Shown here piece by piece: positions 1 to 7,592 of a DNA stretch of 64,000 nucleotides (the first letter of the stretch is position 1; each line of letters starts with the position of its first letter). The position numbers and the translations under genes were made by a program. Under the pieces are notes generated by a model. The model did no database searches and had not been told where the DNA came from. It was given only the letters and a program-made list of their open reading frames with translations. Location of the stretch: positions 62,001-126,000 of the forward strand of contig JACIYT010000003.1 of assembly GCA_014359765.1 (NCBI GenBank), in the 5' to 3' direction. The stretch is from Roseovarius sp. Its GTDB lineage: Bacteria > Pseudomonadota > Alphaproteobacteria > Rhodobacterales > Rhodobacteraceae.

Positions 1-426
1 CTGCTCGGTGCGACAGGCGTTGATCTGCATCTCGAGCGTGCGCACCTCGCCAGCAGTCTCGTTCCATTTCGGATAGACCGCGCGCACACCCTTCATCGAA
101 TCGTCGGCCTCGCCGTGGCAGCTCGCACAGGACTTGCCGGCGGTGCCCTCGACCGTCTCCCAGGCATCGCGCGCCTGTTCCACGAACATCATGCCGGGAT
201 TGTCGAAATCGTCGGCCTGCATGGCGCGGGTCTCGTCGCCCCGGAAATGCCAGCCCGAGATCACCTCGCTCAGCGCGCCGTCAACCGCGGGCGAAGGATC
301 GGTCCAGGTGACCATCTCGATTTCCTCGTTGAGGATGAGCGTGTCCTCGACCGGCTCGGCAAAGGCGGGGCCCGCGATCATCGCGGCGGCCCCGAAGAAT
401 GCGGCGATCGTCTTGGTTCTTGTCAT
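1..426 (-). CDS. soxA: SoxA, c-type cytochrome of thiosulfate oxidation (3' part cut by window edge)
   Basis: Haem subunit of SoxAX, the periplasmic enzyme that attaches thiosulfate to the SoxY cysteine through a cysteine S-thiosulfonate. The 142 codons present start with a Sec signal peptide (cleavage likely after AGPAFA, near residue 23) and reach the haem motif CASCH (C100, C103, H104). The C-terminal part, with the active-site haem and its persulfide-ligating cysteine, lies left of the window. The ATG at 426 follows GGGAGGGACGA, a good ribosome binding site. It is the last visible gene of soxXYZA, 27 bp after soxZ. Family identity rests on position, signal peptide and haem motif; confidence is high. 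Confidence 0.93.
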   Translation of the reverse strand, partial: MTRTKTIAAFFGAAAMIAGPAFAEPVEDTLILNEEIEMVTWTDPSPAVDGALSEVISGWHFRGDETRAMQADDFDNPGMMFVEQARDAWETVEGTAGKSCASCHGEADDSMKGVRAVYPKWNETAGEVRTLEMQINACRTEQ

Positions 427-453
427 TCTCGTCCCTCCCGTGACGATGGCGGC

Positions 454-783
454 TCAGGCCAGCGCGATCTTCTTGACATCCTCGTAGATCGAGCCGTCGT
501 CATCATACCAGGTGAACTTGAATTCGCCCGCTTCGGGAACGATGGCCTCGAACTCGAAATAGGGGTTGGTCGAGATCGCCGGCTCCATCGTCACGTCAAG
601 GACCATCTGGCCGTTGAACTCGGTGGTGAAGCGGTTGATGATCGAGCGCGGGATGGTGTTTCCGTCGGCATCCTTGCGCTGCCCGGATTCCATCGCGTGA
701 TTGATCAGCGTCTTGATCGTGACCGTTTCACCCGCGGCGGCGGATTTCGGAAGCTTGATTCGCGGTTTCACGTCTTGTGCCAT
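454..783 (-). CDS. soxZ: SoxZ, sulfur-carrier partner of SoxY
   Basis: SoxZ is the immunoglobulin-like partner of SoxY; the SoxYZ heterodimer carries sulfur intermediates between SoxAX, SoxB and SoxCD in the periplasm. The 109-residue product has the usual SoxZ length, starts MAQDVKPRIKLPK, and has the family-typical stretch IKTLINHAMESGQRKDADG. No signal peptide is present, as expected: SoxZ is exported together with SoxY. The gene sits 21 bp after soxY and 27 bp before soxA, in one transcription unit. Confidence 0.96.
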   Translation of the reverse strand: MAQDVKPRIKLPKSAAAGETVTIKTLINHAMESGQRKDADGNTIPRSIINRFTTEFNGQMVLDVTMEPAISTNPYFEFEAIVPEAGEFKFTWYDDDGSIYEDVKKIALA

Positions 784-804
784 GGGGTATCTCCTGAAAT
801 TTCC

Positions 805-1221
805 TCAGCCGCCGCAGCCGCCGATGGTGACCTTGACGTTGCGCGAGGCGCGCGCAAAGCTGCCATCCTTCATCCGTGCGATCGCCACCACGTCCTGCGT
901 GCCGGCAAGGCGAATGCGCGTCGAGCCGTATTGCGAGCCGGCCAGCGGGCCAAAGTTGAACGTGGCCACGCCAGGCGTCGGGTTGCCCATGGCGAGGATC
1001 ATGATCGCCTCGGCACCGGGGGCCGAAACCTCGATCGGCACGGTGTTGCCGTTCTCGGCGATTTCCGGGGCGGTCAGCGTGATGCCGGTCTCTGCCATCG
1101 CGGCCCCGCCGGTGAATTCGGCGATCCTTTCCTCGGCGGCGGCGCTGGCGCGCATCGGCAGACCAAAGGCCACGAATGCCCCCGCGCCCATGATCATCAC
1201 GTTGCGTCGTGAAAGTTGCAT
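805..1221 (-). CDS. soxY: SoxY, covalent sulfur-carrier protein
   Basis: SoxY carries the substrate on the cysteine of its flexible C-terminal arm. The last residues are GGCGG, with the carrier Cys at 136 of 138, which is diagnostic. The N-terminus MQLSRRNVMIMGAGAF is a twin-arginine signal (SRRNVM) followed by a hydrophobic core ending near ASAAA. The start at 1221 was chosen because the Tat signal begins there; the open frame runs on upstream but overlaps soxX antigenically meaningless sequence. SoxY is folded before Tat export and takes SoxZ with it. The gene lies 44 bp downstream of soxX and 21 bp upstream of soxZ. Confidence 0.96.
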   Translation of the reverse strand: MQLSRRNVMIMGAGAFVAFGLPMRASAAAEERIAEFTGGAAMAETGITLTAPEIAENGNTVPIEVSAPGAEAIMILAMGNPTPGVATFNFGPLAGSQYGSTRIRLAGTQDVVAIARMKDGSFARASRNVKVTIGGCGG

Positions 1222-1265
1222 CTGTCGGTACTCCTGTATCTTGCGCCCGGCCAGGGCGCAGGCGG

Positions 1266-1745
1266 TCATTCCTTGAGGGTCACCAGGTAGGCAACCACAT
1301 CCTCGATCTGCTGGGCAGTCAGGAGCGGGCCGAACGTGTCGTCCGCGGCCTTGCCGGTAAAGGCGTTGCCCGGGCGGGTGTAGCCATCGACGCGGTAGAA
1401 GCTGGGCATCATCGAGCCGGGGAACATTTCCTTTGCATTGGCGACGATCCCGCGCAGTTCCGCCTCGGTCCAGCGGTCGCCAGCCCCGTCGAGCATCGGC
1501 CCGATCTCGCCGTGGAAGGGAATGTCGGACATTTCCGAAACGGCATGGCAGGCCACGCAATTGCCGAGCGAGCGGCTGCCCAGGACCTCGCGCCCGCGCG
1601 CGGGATCGCCCGGCTGGCCGGTGAGCGAGACGGCAATGGCACCGTCCTCATAGACGACATCGCCGGGGGCGATTTCTGCGGCCCCGACGGTCGAGGCCCC
1701 GGCTGCCAGCCCGACAATGGCCAGAGCAAGAATCTTGCGTTTCAT
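1266..1745 (-). CDS. soxX: SoxX, monohaem c-type cytochrome of SoxAX
   Basis: Electron-accepting subunit of SoxAX. The 159 residues comprise a Sec signal peptide (cleaved near GAA, residue 23) and a single cytochrome-c domain with haem motif CVACH (C63, C66, H67) and a methionine-rich distal segment (FPGSMMPSF). The start is preceded by AGGGAGGA. It is the first gene of soxXYZA, and its promoter region carries a perfect palindrome that is the likely SoxR operator. It is co-directional with soxW, 116 bp upstream. Confidence 0.95.
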   Translation of the reverse strand: MKRKILALAIVGLAAGASTVGAAEIAPGDVVYEDGAIAVSLTGQPGDPARGREVLGSRSLGNCVACHAVSEMSDIPFHGEIGPMLDGAGDRWTEAELRGIVANAKEMFPGSMMPSFYRVDGYTRPGNAFTGKAADDTFGPLLTAQQIEDVVAYLVTLKE

Positions 1746-1777
1746 GCGTCCTCCCTAACACATTCGTTATTTCGGCC

Positions 1778-1838
1778 ATCATAGGGCACATCACCCGTGC
1801 CACACAACATTAAATTCTTATTTTTGAATTTAATGTTG
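1778..1838 (-). promoter_or_regulatory. soxX promoter with perfect palindromic operator (candidate SoxR site)
   Basis: Bases 1805-1817 and 1826-1838 form a perfect 13-bp inverted repeat with an 8-bp spacer; its inner part reads ATTC-N8-GAAT, the palindrome reported for the persulfide-sensing ArsR repressor SqrR. On the minus strand the repeat runs into a -35-like TTGTGT (1807-1802), then 18 bp, then TATGAT (1783-1778), 33 bp before the soxX start codon. The operator therefore abuts the -35 box, the expected layout for repression. SoxR is known to bind the soxW-soxX and soxS-soxV intergenic regions in other alphaproteobacteria. A terminator is unlikely: the stem is AT-rich and no T-run follows it. 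Confidence 0.72.
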
Positions 1839-1861
1839 GCCCGCGTCCGACCAAAGGCGGC

Positions 1862-2440
1862 TCAATCGGCACCTGCGGCGGCGCGCTCGGCGATCATGCG
1901 GGCGTGATAGCGTTGAAAATCCTCGTCATCGGGGGAATCATACCGCTTTTCCCTCACCCAGGTCAGCAGGTCGAGCGTGGTGCCCGGCCCGAAGGCTCCG
2001 GGCATGAGCGCAACAGCCGCCTCCGCCGCCGTCTGGTCCGCCGCAACCGTTTCGGGCAGGAAAAGGATCGACGGCGTGAACAACAGCCCCCATTTCCGCG
2101 CGGCCTGCTTTTCGGTCAGCGATTGGCCGTCAAGATCGGTCACCTCCACGTCGCCATGCAGGTTGATCTGCACGACGAAGTAATTCTCGCGGATATAATC
2201 GGCGATTTCCGGGCGCGAGAACACCTCCCTGTGCATCTTTTCGCAGTAGATGCACCCGCGCTGTTCGACCAGAAGCATCAGGCGCCTGCCCTCGGCATTG
2301 GCCTCCTCCAGGTCCTCGCGCAGGTCCTTGAACGTGTCGCGCATCCAGTCGGTCTTGTGCAGGCCATCATCGCCAAGCTCGGCCGCCGCCACCGGCAGGG
2401 CCAGCACCAGGGCGGCCAGAAGGCTGAGAAATCGTCTCAT
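1862..2440 (-). CDS. soxW: SoxW, periplasmic thioredoxin
   Basis: Thioredoxin-fold protein of 192 residues with a Sec signal peptide (MRRFLSLLAALVLALPVAAA) and the redox motif CIYC (C63, C66) in a DsbD-gamma/SoxW-like context (EQRGCIYCEKMH). It receives electrons from the membrane protein SoxV and keeps the SoxYZ carrier or other periplasmic thiols reduced. The conserved cis-proline segment is TPSILFLP. It is encoded 12 bp after soxV and precedes the soxX operator region. Confidence 0.92.
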   Translation of the reverse strand: MRRFLSLLAALVLALPVAAAELGDDGLHKTDWMRDTFKDLREDLEEANAEGRRLMLLVEQRGCIYCEKMHREVFSRPEIADYIRENYFVVQINLHGDVEVTDLDGQSLTEKQAARKWGLLFTPSILFLPETVAADQTAAEAAVALMPGAFGPGTTLDLLTWVREKRYDSPDDEDFQRYHARMIAERAAAGAD

Positions 2441-2452
2441 GACAGGTCCTCC

Positions 2453-3190
2453 TCAAATGTTGCGGAACACTGGAAAGGTCTCCAGCATCCATTGCGCGAT
2501 GTAGTTGACGCTATCGGTGGCGATCAGCGCGGCAAAGACGATGAGCAGGACACCCATGGCCTTTTCGACCTTTGGCAGGTGCCGCCGGAACCGCGCGACA
2601 AAGCGCAGGAACGGCCCGATGAACAGCGCAGCGATCATGAAGGGCGTGGTCATCGCAAGACCAAAGACCAGCATCAGCACCAGCCCGCGCATCGCCGTCG
2701 CCTCGGTGCTGGCGGTAAAGACAACCGCCGTCAGCACGCCACCGACGCAGGGCGTCCAGCCGGCGGCAAAGGCAAACCCGACCACATAGGCCCCGAGAAC
2801 CGACATGCCCCGGGTCTCGCCCGCCTCGATCTGGAACACCCGGTTGAGAAAGCCGATCCGCAGAACCCCGAGGAAATGCAGCCCCAGCACGAGGACAATC
2901 AGCGCCGCGACAAGGCGGAATTCGGTCTGATGTGCGCGGAATGCCTGGCTGAGGCCAAAGGCCGCCGCCCCCAGAAGCACGAAAACCGTGATGATCCCGG
3001 CCGAGAACATCACCGACGCGGCAAAGGCGCGCGCCCGCACACCGGGCGCGAGCTGTCCACCGTCCCCGACCGCCGAAATCGAGGCCCCGGCCATGTAGCT
3101 CAGGTAGAAAGGCACGATCGGCAGAACGCAGGGCGAAAAGAACACGATCAGCCCCCCCAGAAAGGCGCTCAGCAGCGAGACATCGAACAT
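2453..3190 (-). CDS. soxV: SoxV, CcdA/DsbD-type thiol-reducing membrane protein
   Basis: Inner-membrane protein of 245 residues with six predicted transmembrane helices. It transfers reducing equivalents from cytoplasmic thioredoxin to SoxW and SoxS. The two conserved redox cysteines of the CcdA family are visible in SPCVLPIVPF (helix 1) and GWTPCVGGV (helix 4). It is the first gene of the leftward soxVW unit and diverges from soxS across a 74-bp AT-rich region with overlapping promoters. Alone it could be called ccdA; the sox context decides the name. Confidence 0.93.
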   Translation of the reverse strand: MFDVSLLSAFLGGLIVFFSPCVLPIVPFYLSYMAGASISAVGDGGQLAPGVRARAFAASVMFSAGIITVFVLLGAAAFGLSQAFRAHQTEFRLVAALIVLVLGLHFLGVLRIGFLNRVFQIEAGETRGMSVLGAYVVGFAFAAGWTPCVGGVLTAVVFTASTEATAMRGLVLMLVFGLAMTTPFMIAALFIGPFLRFVARFRRHLPKVEKAMGVLLIVFAALIATDSVNYIAQWMLETFPVFRNI

Positions 3191-3203
3191 CGGCCCCCCG
3201 GGG

Positions 3204-3253
3204 TTGATTCATCTACATATTCAAAGTATCATATATAAATTGTCCTTCGTCAA
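3204..3253. promoter_or_regulatory. Divergent, overlapping soxV and soxS promoters
   Basis: AT-rich island between soxV and soxS. On the plus strand TTGATT (3204-3209), 17 bp and TATCAT (3227-3232) make a good sigma-70-like promoter for soxS. On the minus strand TTGACG (3253-3248), 17 bp and GATACT (3230-3225) make one for soxV. The two -10 boxes overlap, so the promoters face each other. A half-matching operator, ATTC (3219-3222)-N8-ATAT, covers the same segment. SoxR is known to act at this intergenic region in related species; the exact site here is inferred. Confidence 0.5.
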
Positions 3254-3264
3254 TCAGGGCTCCG

Positions 3265-3630
3265 ATGCGTCTGGCCACTCTTCTGTCTGCCCTGATCCCG
3301 ATCGCATGGGCCGCCACGGCGCCGATGGCCGCCGAACTCCTCATGGTGGAGCGTCACGGCTGCCACTGGTGCGAACGCTGGAACGCCGAGATCGGCCCGA
3401 TCTATCCCAGAACGGAACAGGCGGCGCGCGCACCGCTGCGCCGGGTTCAGATCAATGACCTTCCCGCCGATGTGGCGTTTTCCTCGCCTCCTGTCTTTAC
3501 CCCCACCTTCGTGCTCGTGGACGCGGGCCGCGAACTCGGCCGGATCGAGGGCTATGCCGGCGATGAATTCTTCTGGTTCCTGCTGACAAACCTGCTTGAC
3601 GCGCATCCCGACGCGACGGCATTGCCCTGA
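3265..3630 (+). CDS. soxS: SoxS, periplasmic thioredoxin-like protein
   Basis: Small exported thioredoxin-fold protein, 121 residues, with a signal peptide ending near PMAA (residue 23) and redox motif CHWC (C33, C36) in ERHGCHWCERW. A TPTF segment stands where the cis-proline loop is expected. In Paracoccus SoxS reactivates the SoxYZ carrier by reducing its blocked cysteine and depends on SoxV for electrons. It is the first gene of the soxSR unit, divergent from soxV; soxR follows after 29 bp. Confidence 0.88.
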   Translation: MRLATLLSALIPIAWAATAPMAAELLMVERHGCHWCERWNAEIGPIYPRTEQAARAPLRRVQINDLPADVAFSSPPVFTPTFVLVDAGRELGRIEGYAGDEFFWFLLTNLLDAHPDATALP

Positions 3631-3659
3631 CCACCCGCCCCGGAGCACAAACCATCCCC

Positions 3660-3974
3660 ATGAACATCACCGGACAAGACCTCGAGGCGATGCACGGCCA
3701 CGCCTGCGATGCCGCGGAATTTCTCAAGGCGATCAGCCATGAGGGCCGGCTGATGATCCTGTGCCACCTCACGACCGGGGAAAAATCGGTGTCGGAACTG
3801 GAGGAACTGCTCTCGGCGCGGCAAGCGGCGGTCTCGCAACAGCTGTCGCGCCTGCGCCTCGAGGGGCTCGTGTCGCCACGCCGCGAGGGCAAGGCGATCT
3901 ATTACAGTTTGACAGACGAACGCGCGATGCGGATCCTGTCCGTGGTCTATGACATGTTCTGCCGCAGATCCTGA
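3660..3974 (+). CDS. soxR: SoxR, ArsR-family persulfide-responsive repressor of sox
   Basis: ArsR/SmtB-type winged-helix repressor of 104 residues: helix-turn-helix at about 43-67 (ELEELLSARQAAVSQQLSRL), then a wing (RREGKAIYYSL). It belongs to the SqrR/BigR group that senses sulfane sulfur. Cysteines C35 and C101 are 66 residues apart, the same spacing as C41/C107 of SqrR, the pair that forms a tetrasulfide bridge; C16 is extra. It probably represses soxVW, soxXYZA and its own soxSR unit. It is not the redox-cycling MerR-family SoxR of enterobacteria. Confidence 0.9.
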   Translation: MNITGQDLEAMHGHACDAAEFLKAISHEGRLMILCHLTTGEKSVSELEELLSARQAAVSQQLSRLRLEGLVSPRREGKAIYYSLTDERAMRILSVVYDMFCRRS

Positions 3975-4011
3975 CAGGCCGTGGCAGGCACGCCATCCGT
4001 AGGAGGCCCGC

Positions 4012-5061
4012 ATGGTCTGGGATATTCCCGATCCGCTTCTGATCACGCTCGCAGCCTTTGGCGGCGGCGTCCTGCTCGGGCTTGCCGCGCGCATCGGGCG
4101 GTTCTGCACCCTCGGGGCAATCGAGGATCTGCTCTATCAGGGCAGCGATACACGGTTGCGCATGTGGGGCCTCGCCATCGGCCTTGCCGGGGTCCTGACC
4201 TTTGGCATGGCCGCGCTCGACCACCTGGCGGTCGCGGAGAACGTCTATTGGCTCACACCCTGGTCGCCGCTGGCAAGCGTCCTGGGCGGGCTCCTCTTCG
4301 GCTATGGCATGTCGATTGCCGGGAATTGCGGACACGGGGCGCTCGCGCGGCTGGGCGGCGGGGATCTGCGCGCCTTCGTTATGGTGCTGGTCATGGGGAT
4401 ATCCGCCTATGTGATGATGTCCGGCCCGCTCGCGGCGCTGCGTGTCTCGGTCACCGAGGCGACGACCGTGGACTGGCAGATACGCAGCTATGCCGAGGTG
4501 CTGGCGCGGATCACCGGCCTGCCCGTGATCTGGGCGGGGCTTGGCCTCTCGGCGGGGATTCTCGTCCTGGCGCTTGGCTCGCGCGGATTTCTCGCACGGC
4601 GGCGGGCGGTTTTCTGGGGCGCGATGGTGGGGCTGGCGATCGCCTCGGGCTGGGCCGCCACATCCCATGTGTCCACCCACGGGTTCATGGCACAGCCGGT
4701 GATCTCGCACACCTTCTCGGCGCCACTGGGCGACACGATCCTCTATCTCATGACGGCCAGCGGCGGCACCGCCTTCGGCTTTGGCGTTGCCTCGGTCCTT
4801 GGCGTGATCGCCGGGGCCTTCGCGGGCAGCCTGAGCGAGGGACATTTCCGCTGGGAGGCCTGCGAGGATCCGCGCGAATTGCGCCGCCAGATCCTCGGCG
4901 GCGTCTGCATGGGCTTTGGCGGTGTCATCGCGGTGGGATGCTCGGTCGGCCAGGGCATATCCGCCTTTTCGGTGCTGGCGCTGAGCGCACCGGTCACCCT
5001 CGCCGCGATCTTTGCCGGGGCGGCGTTCGGGCTGCGCCAGCTCATCACCGGCCTCGCCTGA
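4012..5061 (+). CDS. YeeE/YedE (TsuA)-family thiosulfate or sulfur-compound permease
   Basis: Integral membrane protein of 349 residues, about 9-10 helices. It has the three functional cysteine motifs of the TsuA thiosulfate transporter family: RFCT (C32), GNCGHG (C106) and GCSVGQG (C310). Family members pass thiosulfate or related sulfur species across the inner membrane by transient Cys contacts. The start follows TAGGAGG with ideal spacing, 37 bp after soxR, so it is probably transcribed with soxSR. In sox loci such proteins are thought to import sulfur from periplasmic thiosulfate oxidation. The substrate cannot be fixed from sequence. Confidence 0.85.
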   Translation: MVWDIPDPLLITLAAFGGGVLLGLAARIGRFCTLGAIEDLLYQGSDTRLRMWGLAIGLAGVLTFGMAALDHLAVAENVYWLTPWSPLASVLGGLLFGYGMSIAGNCGHGALARLGGGDLRAFVMVLVMGISAYVMMSGPLAALRVSVTEATTVDWQIRSYAEVLARITGLPVIWAGLGLSAGILVLALGSRGFLARRRAVFWGAMVGLAIASGWAATSHVSTHGFMAQPVISHTFSAPLGDTILYLMTASGGTAFGFGVASVLGVIAGAFAGSLSEGHFRWEACEDPRELRRQILGGVCMGFGGVIAVGCSVGQGISAFSVLALSAPVTLAAIFAGAAFGLRQLITGLA

Positions 5062-5066
5062 GCAAG

Positions 5067-5105
5067 GCCGCGCGCCCCCGGCCTGTTCCGCAGGGGCCGC
5101 GCGGC
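5067..5105. terminator. GC-rich hairpin between convergent permease and grpE genes
   Basis: GCCGCGCG (5067-5074) pairs with CGCGCGGC (5098-5105) and CCCC with GGGG inside it, one C/C mismatch between, around a 13-nt loop. It lies in the 58-bp gap between two converging genes, where a two-way terminator is expected. No T-run follows on either strand, so function as an intrinsic terminator is uncertain. Confidence 0.4.
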
Positions 5106-5119
5106 AATCGCTCAGCCGA

Positions 5120-5683
5120 TCATTCGCGGTTGGACGAAACCCCGACCTTCGCCGGGCGCAGGATCCTGTCATGCAGGACAAAGCCCTGGGCGGAAACCTC
5201 GATGATTTCGCCGGCCCGGGTGCCGGGAACCGGGGCCTCGAACATCGCCTCGTGGTGGTTGGGATCGAACCGGTCGCCGGGCTGCGGGTCGATCGCCTTG
5301 ATTCCGTGGCGGGCAAAGACATTCAGCAATTCGCGCAGCGTCAGCTCGATCCCCTCGACCAGCGCATCGCAGGCGGCGCGTTGCTCGTCGGTGACGGAGT
5401 CGATCGCGCGCTTGAGATTGTCATGCACCGGGAGCAGATCGCGCGCCAGCCGCGAGCCGCCATATTGCTCGGCCTCGCGCCGGTCCCTCTCGGCGCGTTT
5501 GCGCGTGTTCTCGGCATCGGCCAGCGCGCGCATGAAACGATCCTGGAGCGCGTCGCGCTCGGCCTTCAGCGCCTCGAGCTCGGACACCGATCCATCGCCG
5601 CTGCCGGTCTCGCCCAGCGCCTCTTCCTCGGCGGCGGCCTCCTCGATATCGTCGAGAAAGCGTTCTTCTTTCGGCTCTGCCAT
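5120..5683 (-). CDS. grpE: GrpE, nucleotide-exchange factor of DnaK
   Basis: Cytoplasmic co-chaperone of 187 residues that releases ADP from DnaK. It has an acidic N-terminal tail (about 1-30), a long coiled-coil (about 32-75, ELEALKAERDALQDRFMRAL), then the four-helix and beta domain ending in the family signature VSAQGFVLHDRILRPAKV. It follows hrcA by 3 bp, the common hrcA-grpE pairing, so expression probably starts at the hrcA promoter. Confidence 0.97.
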   Translation of the reverse strand: MAEPKEERFLDDIEEAAAEEEALGETGSGDGSVSELEALKAERDALQDRFMRALADAENTRKRAERDRREAEQYGGSRLARDLLPVHDNLKRAIDSVTDEQRAACDALVEGIELTLRELLNVFARHGIKAIDPQPGDRFDPNHHEAMFEAPVPGTRAGEIIEVSAQGFVLHDRILRPAKVGVSSNRE

Positions 5684-5686
5684 CTT

Positions 5687-6757
5687 TCACCTCTCATTCC
5701 GGTCGGAGATCAGCCTGCCCACGAGCTGCGCCGTGTAATCGACGATCGGCACGATACGCCCGTAGTTGAGGCGCGTGGGTCCGATGACCCCGACCGCGCC
5801 AATGATCTTCCGGTCAGCGTTCATATAAGGAGAGACCACCAGAGAGGAACCCGAAAGTGAGAAAAGTTTGTTCTCCGATCCGATAAATATGCGCACGCCA
5901 TCGCCTTCCTCGGCGCGTTCGATGAACTCGGCGATGTCGCGCTTGCGCTCCAGATCGTCAAAGAGGACGCGGATCCGCTCCAGATCGGCCTCGTCCACCC
6001 CGGCATCGAGCAGATTCGCCCGTCCCCGCACGATCAGCCGCTCATGGCTGTCGCCCTCGTCCTGCCAGACGGCCAGCCCGCTTTCGACAAGGGCGTGGGC
6101 GAGCTGGTCGATTTCCTGACACCGGTCGGCAATCTCCTGCGCGATCCGCCGCCGCATGTCGGAGAGCGTCCTGCCCTCGAGCAGCGCGTTGAGAAAATTG
6201 GCCGCCTCGCGCATCGAGCTGGGGGTATGGCCCGGCGGCGGGGTAAAGACGCGGTTTTCCACATGCCCGTCGGCAAAGACCAGAACGACGAGCGCGCGGT
6301 CATGGCCAAGGCTCACGAACTCGATATGACGTATCGGGGCTTCGTGCTTGGGCGCGAGAACGAGCGAGGCGCTTCGGGTCACGCCCGACAGGGCGGAACC
6401 GATGCGATCGAGCAGCCCGGACACGTCGCTCGATTCGCTGCTCACTGTGGCGTCGATCAGTTCCCGGTCGCTGTCCTGGAGGCCGTTCACCTCGAGGAGG
6501 CTATCGACGAACATGCGCAGCCCCTCCTCCGTCGGCACGCGCCCGGCGCTGACATGAGGGCTACCGAGAAGGCCGAGATATTCGAGATCCTGCATCACGT
6601 TGCGGATCGTCGCGGCGCTGATCTTCTCGCTGAAATCGCGGGTGAGGGTGCGCGATCCGACCGGGTCGCCAGTCGCCAGATAACCCTCGACCACGCGGCG
6701 GAACACCTCGCGCGAGCGGTCGTTGAGCTGATCGAGAATGGTGCTGGCGTCGGACAT
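5687..6757 (-). CDS. hrcA: HrcA, heat-inducible transcription repressor
   Basis: Repressor that binds CIRCE elements in front of groESL-type operons, with activity set by GroEL. The 356 residues have an N-terminal winged helix ([29 protein letters not shown]) and the HrcA dimer/GAF-like core, ending with [20 protein letters not shown] 6757 is preceded by AGGAGAACCGCCAG and gives the family's usual length; the frame stays open upstream but that part is antisense to rph. No CIRCE element was seen upstream, so this locus may not be self-repressed. Confidence 0.96.
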   Translation of the reverse strand: MSDASTILDQLNDRSREVFRRVVEGYLATGDPVGSRTLTRDFSEKISAATIRNVMQDLEYLGLLGSPHVSAGRVPTEEGLRMFVDSLLEVNGLQDSDRELIDATVSSESSDVSGLLDRIGSALSGVTRSASLVLAPKHEAPIRHIEFVSLGHDRALVVLVFADGHVENRVFTPPPGHTPSSMREAANFLNALLEGRTLSDMRRRIAQEIADRCQEIDQLAHALVESGLAVWQDEGDSHERLIVRGRANLLDAGVDEADLERIRVLFDDLERKRDIAEFIERAEEGDGVRIFIGSENKLFSLSGSSLVVSPYMNADRKIIGAVGVIGPTRLNYGRIVPIVDYTAQLVGRLISDRNER

Positions 6758-6782
6758 TCTGGCGGTTCTCCTCGTCAATCGG

Positions 6783-6811
6783 AATAAAGGACGGGTTTGG
6801 CCAAAGGTCAA
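6783..6811 (-). promoter_or_regulatory. Candidate sigma-70-type promoter of hrcA-grpE
   Basis: On the minus strand TTGACC (6811-6806), a 17-bp spacer and TTTATT (6788-6783) lie 26 bp before the hrcA start codon. Spacing and the -35 box fit a housekeeping promoter. No CIRCE palindrome overlaps it. Confidence 0.5.
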
Positions 6812-6875
6812 TCGTGCTTGCCATTGCGGGCCGTCCCGCGCTATCCCCCCGCAACGTCGGAACAAAGGGACAGCG

Positions 6876-7592
6876 ATGCGGCCTTCGGGAAGAGATTTAA
6901 GCGAGATGCGCCCGGTTTCAATCGAGACCGGGGTGCTGAAACATGCCGAGGGGTCGTGCATGATCCGCATGGGCGACACGCATGTCCTGTGCACGGCGAC
7001 GATCGACGAACGGGTGCCGCCCTTCGTGAAGGGGACCGGGCTCGGCTGGGTGACGGCGGAATACGGGATGCTTCCGCGCTCCACCGCGAGCAGGATGCGG
7101 CGCGAGGCGGCAGTCGGCAAACAGGGCGGCCGCACCGTCGAAATCCAGCGGCTGATCGGGCGCGCGCTGCGCGCCGGGGTGGACCGGGTGGCGCTCGGCG
7201 AGCGGCAGATCACGATCGATTGCGACGTGATCCAGGCCGATGGCGGCACGCGCTGCGCCGCGATCACCGGCGGCTGGGTGGCGCTGCGGCTGGCGGTGGC
7301 CAGGCTGATGAGGGCGGGCGACGTGCGCAACGATCCGATGCCCGATCCGGTCGCTGCGGTCTCCTGCGGCATCTATGCCGGGCAGCCGGTGCTCGATCTC
7401 GACTATTCCGAGGATAGCGTGGCCGGGGCCGACGGCAATTTCATCATGACCGGCCAGGGGCGGCTCATCGAGGTGCAGATGAGCGCCGAGGGCGCGACCT
7501 ACAGCCGCGAACAGATGAACACGCTCCTCGATCTGGCGGAGACGGGTGTGCGTCAGCTTGCGGCGCTGCAACGCGAGGCCGTGAGTGCGTAG
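6876..7592 (+). CDS. rph: RNase PH
   Basis: Phosphate-dependent 3'-5' exoribonuclease that trims the 3' end of tRNA precursors. The 238 residues match the normal length, starting [19 protein letters not shown], with family hallmarks [14 protein letters not shown] and [18 protein letters not shown]. The start at 6876 is preceded by AAAGGGACAG. It diverges from hrcA across 118 bp and overlaps rdgB by 8 bp, so rph-rdgB-hemW are translationally coupled. Confidence 0.97.
   Translation: MRPSGRDLSEMRPVSIETGVLKHAEGSCMIRMGDTHVLCTATIDERVPPFVKGTGLGWVTAEYGMLPRSTASRMRREAAVGKQGGRTVEIQRLIGRALRAGVDRVALGERQITIDCDVIQADGGTRCAAITGGWVALRLAVARLMRAGDVRNDPMPDPVAAVSCGIYAGQPVLDLDYSEDSVAGADGNFIMTGQGRLIEVQMSAEGATYSREQMNTLLDLAETGVRQLAALQREAVSA

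Noticed and set aside
1805-1838. Palindrome downstream of soxW as an intrinsic terminator of soxVW
   Set aside because: AT-rich stem, no U-tract after it, and it abuts a promoter; an operator fits better, though both roles cannot be fully excluded.
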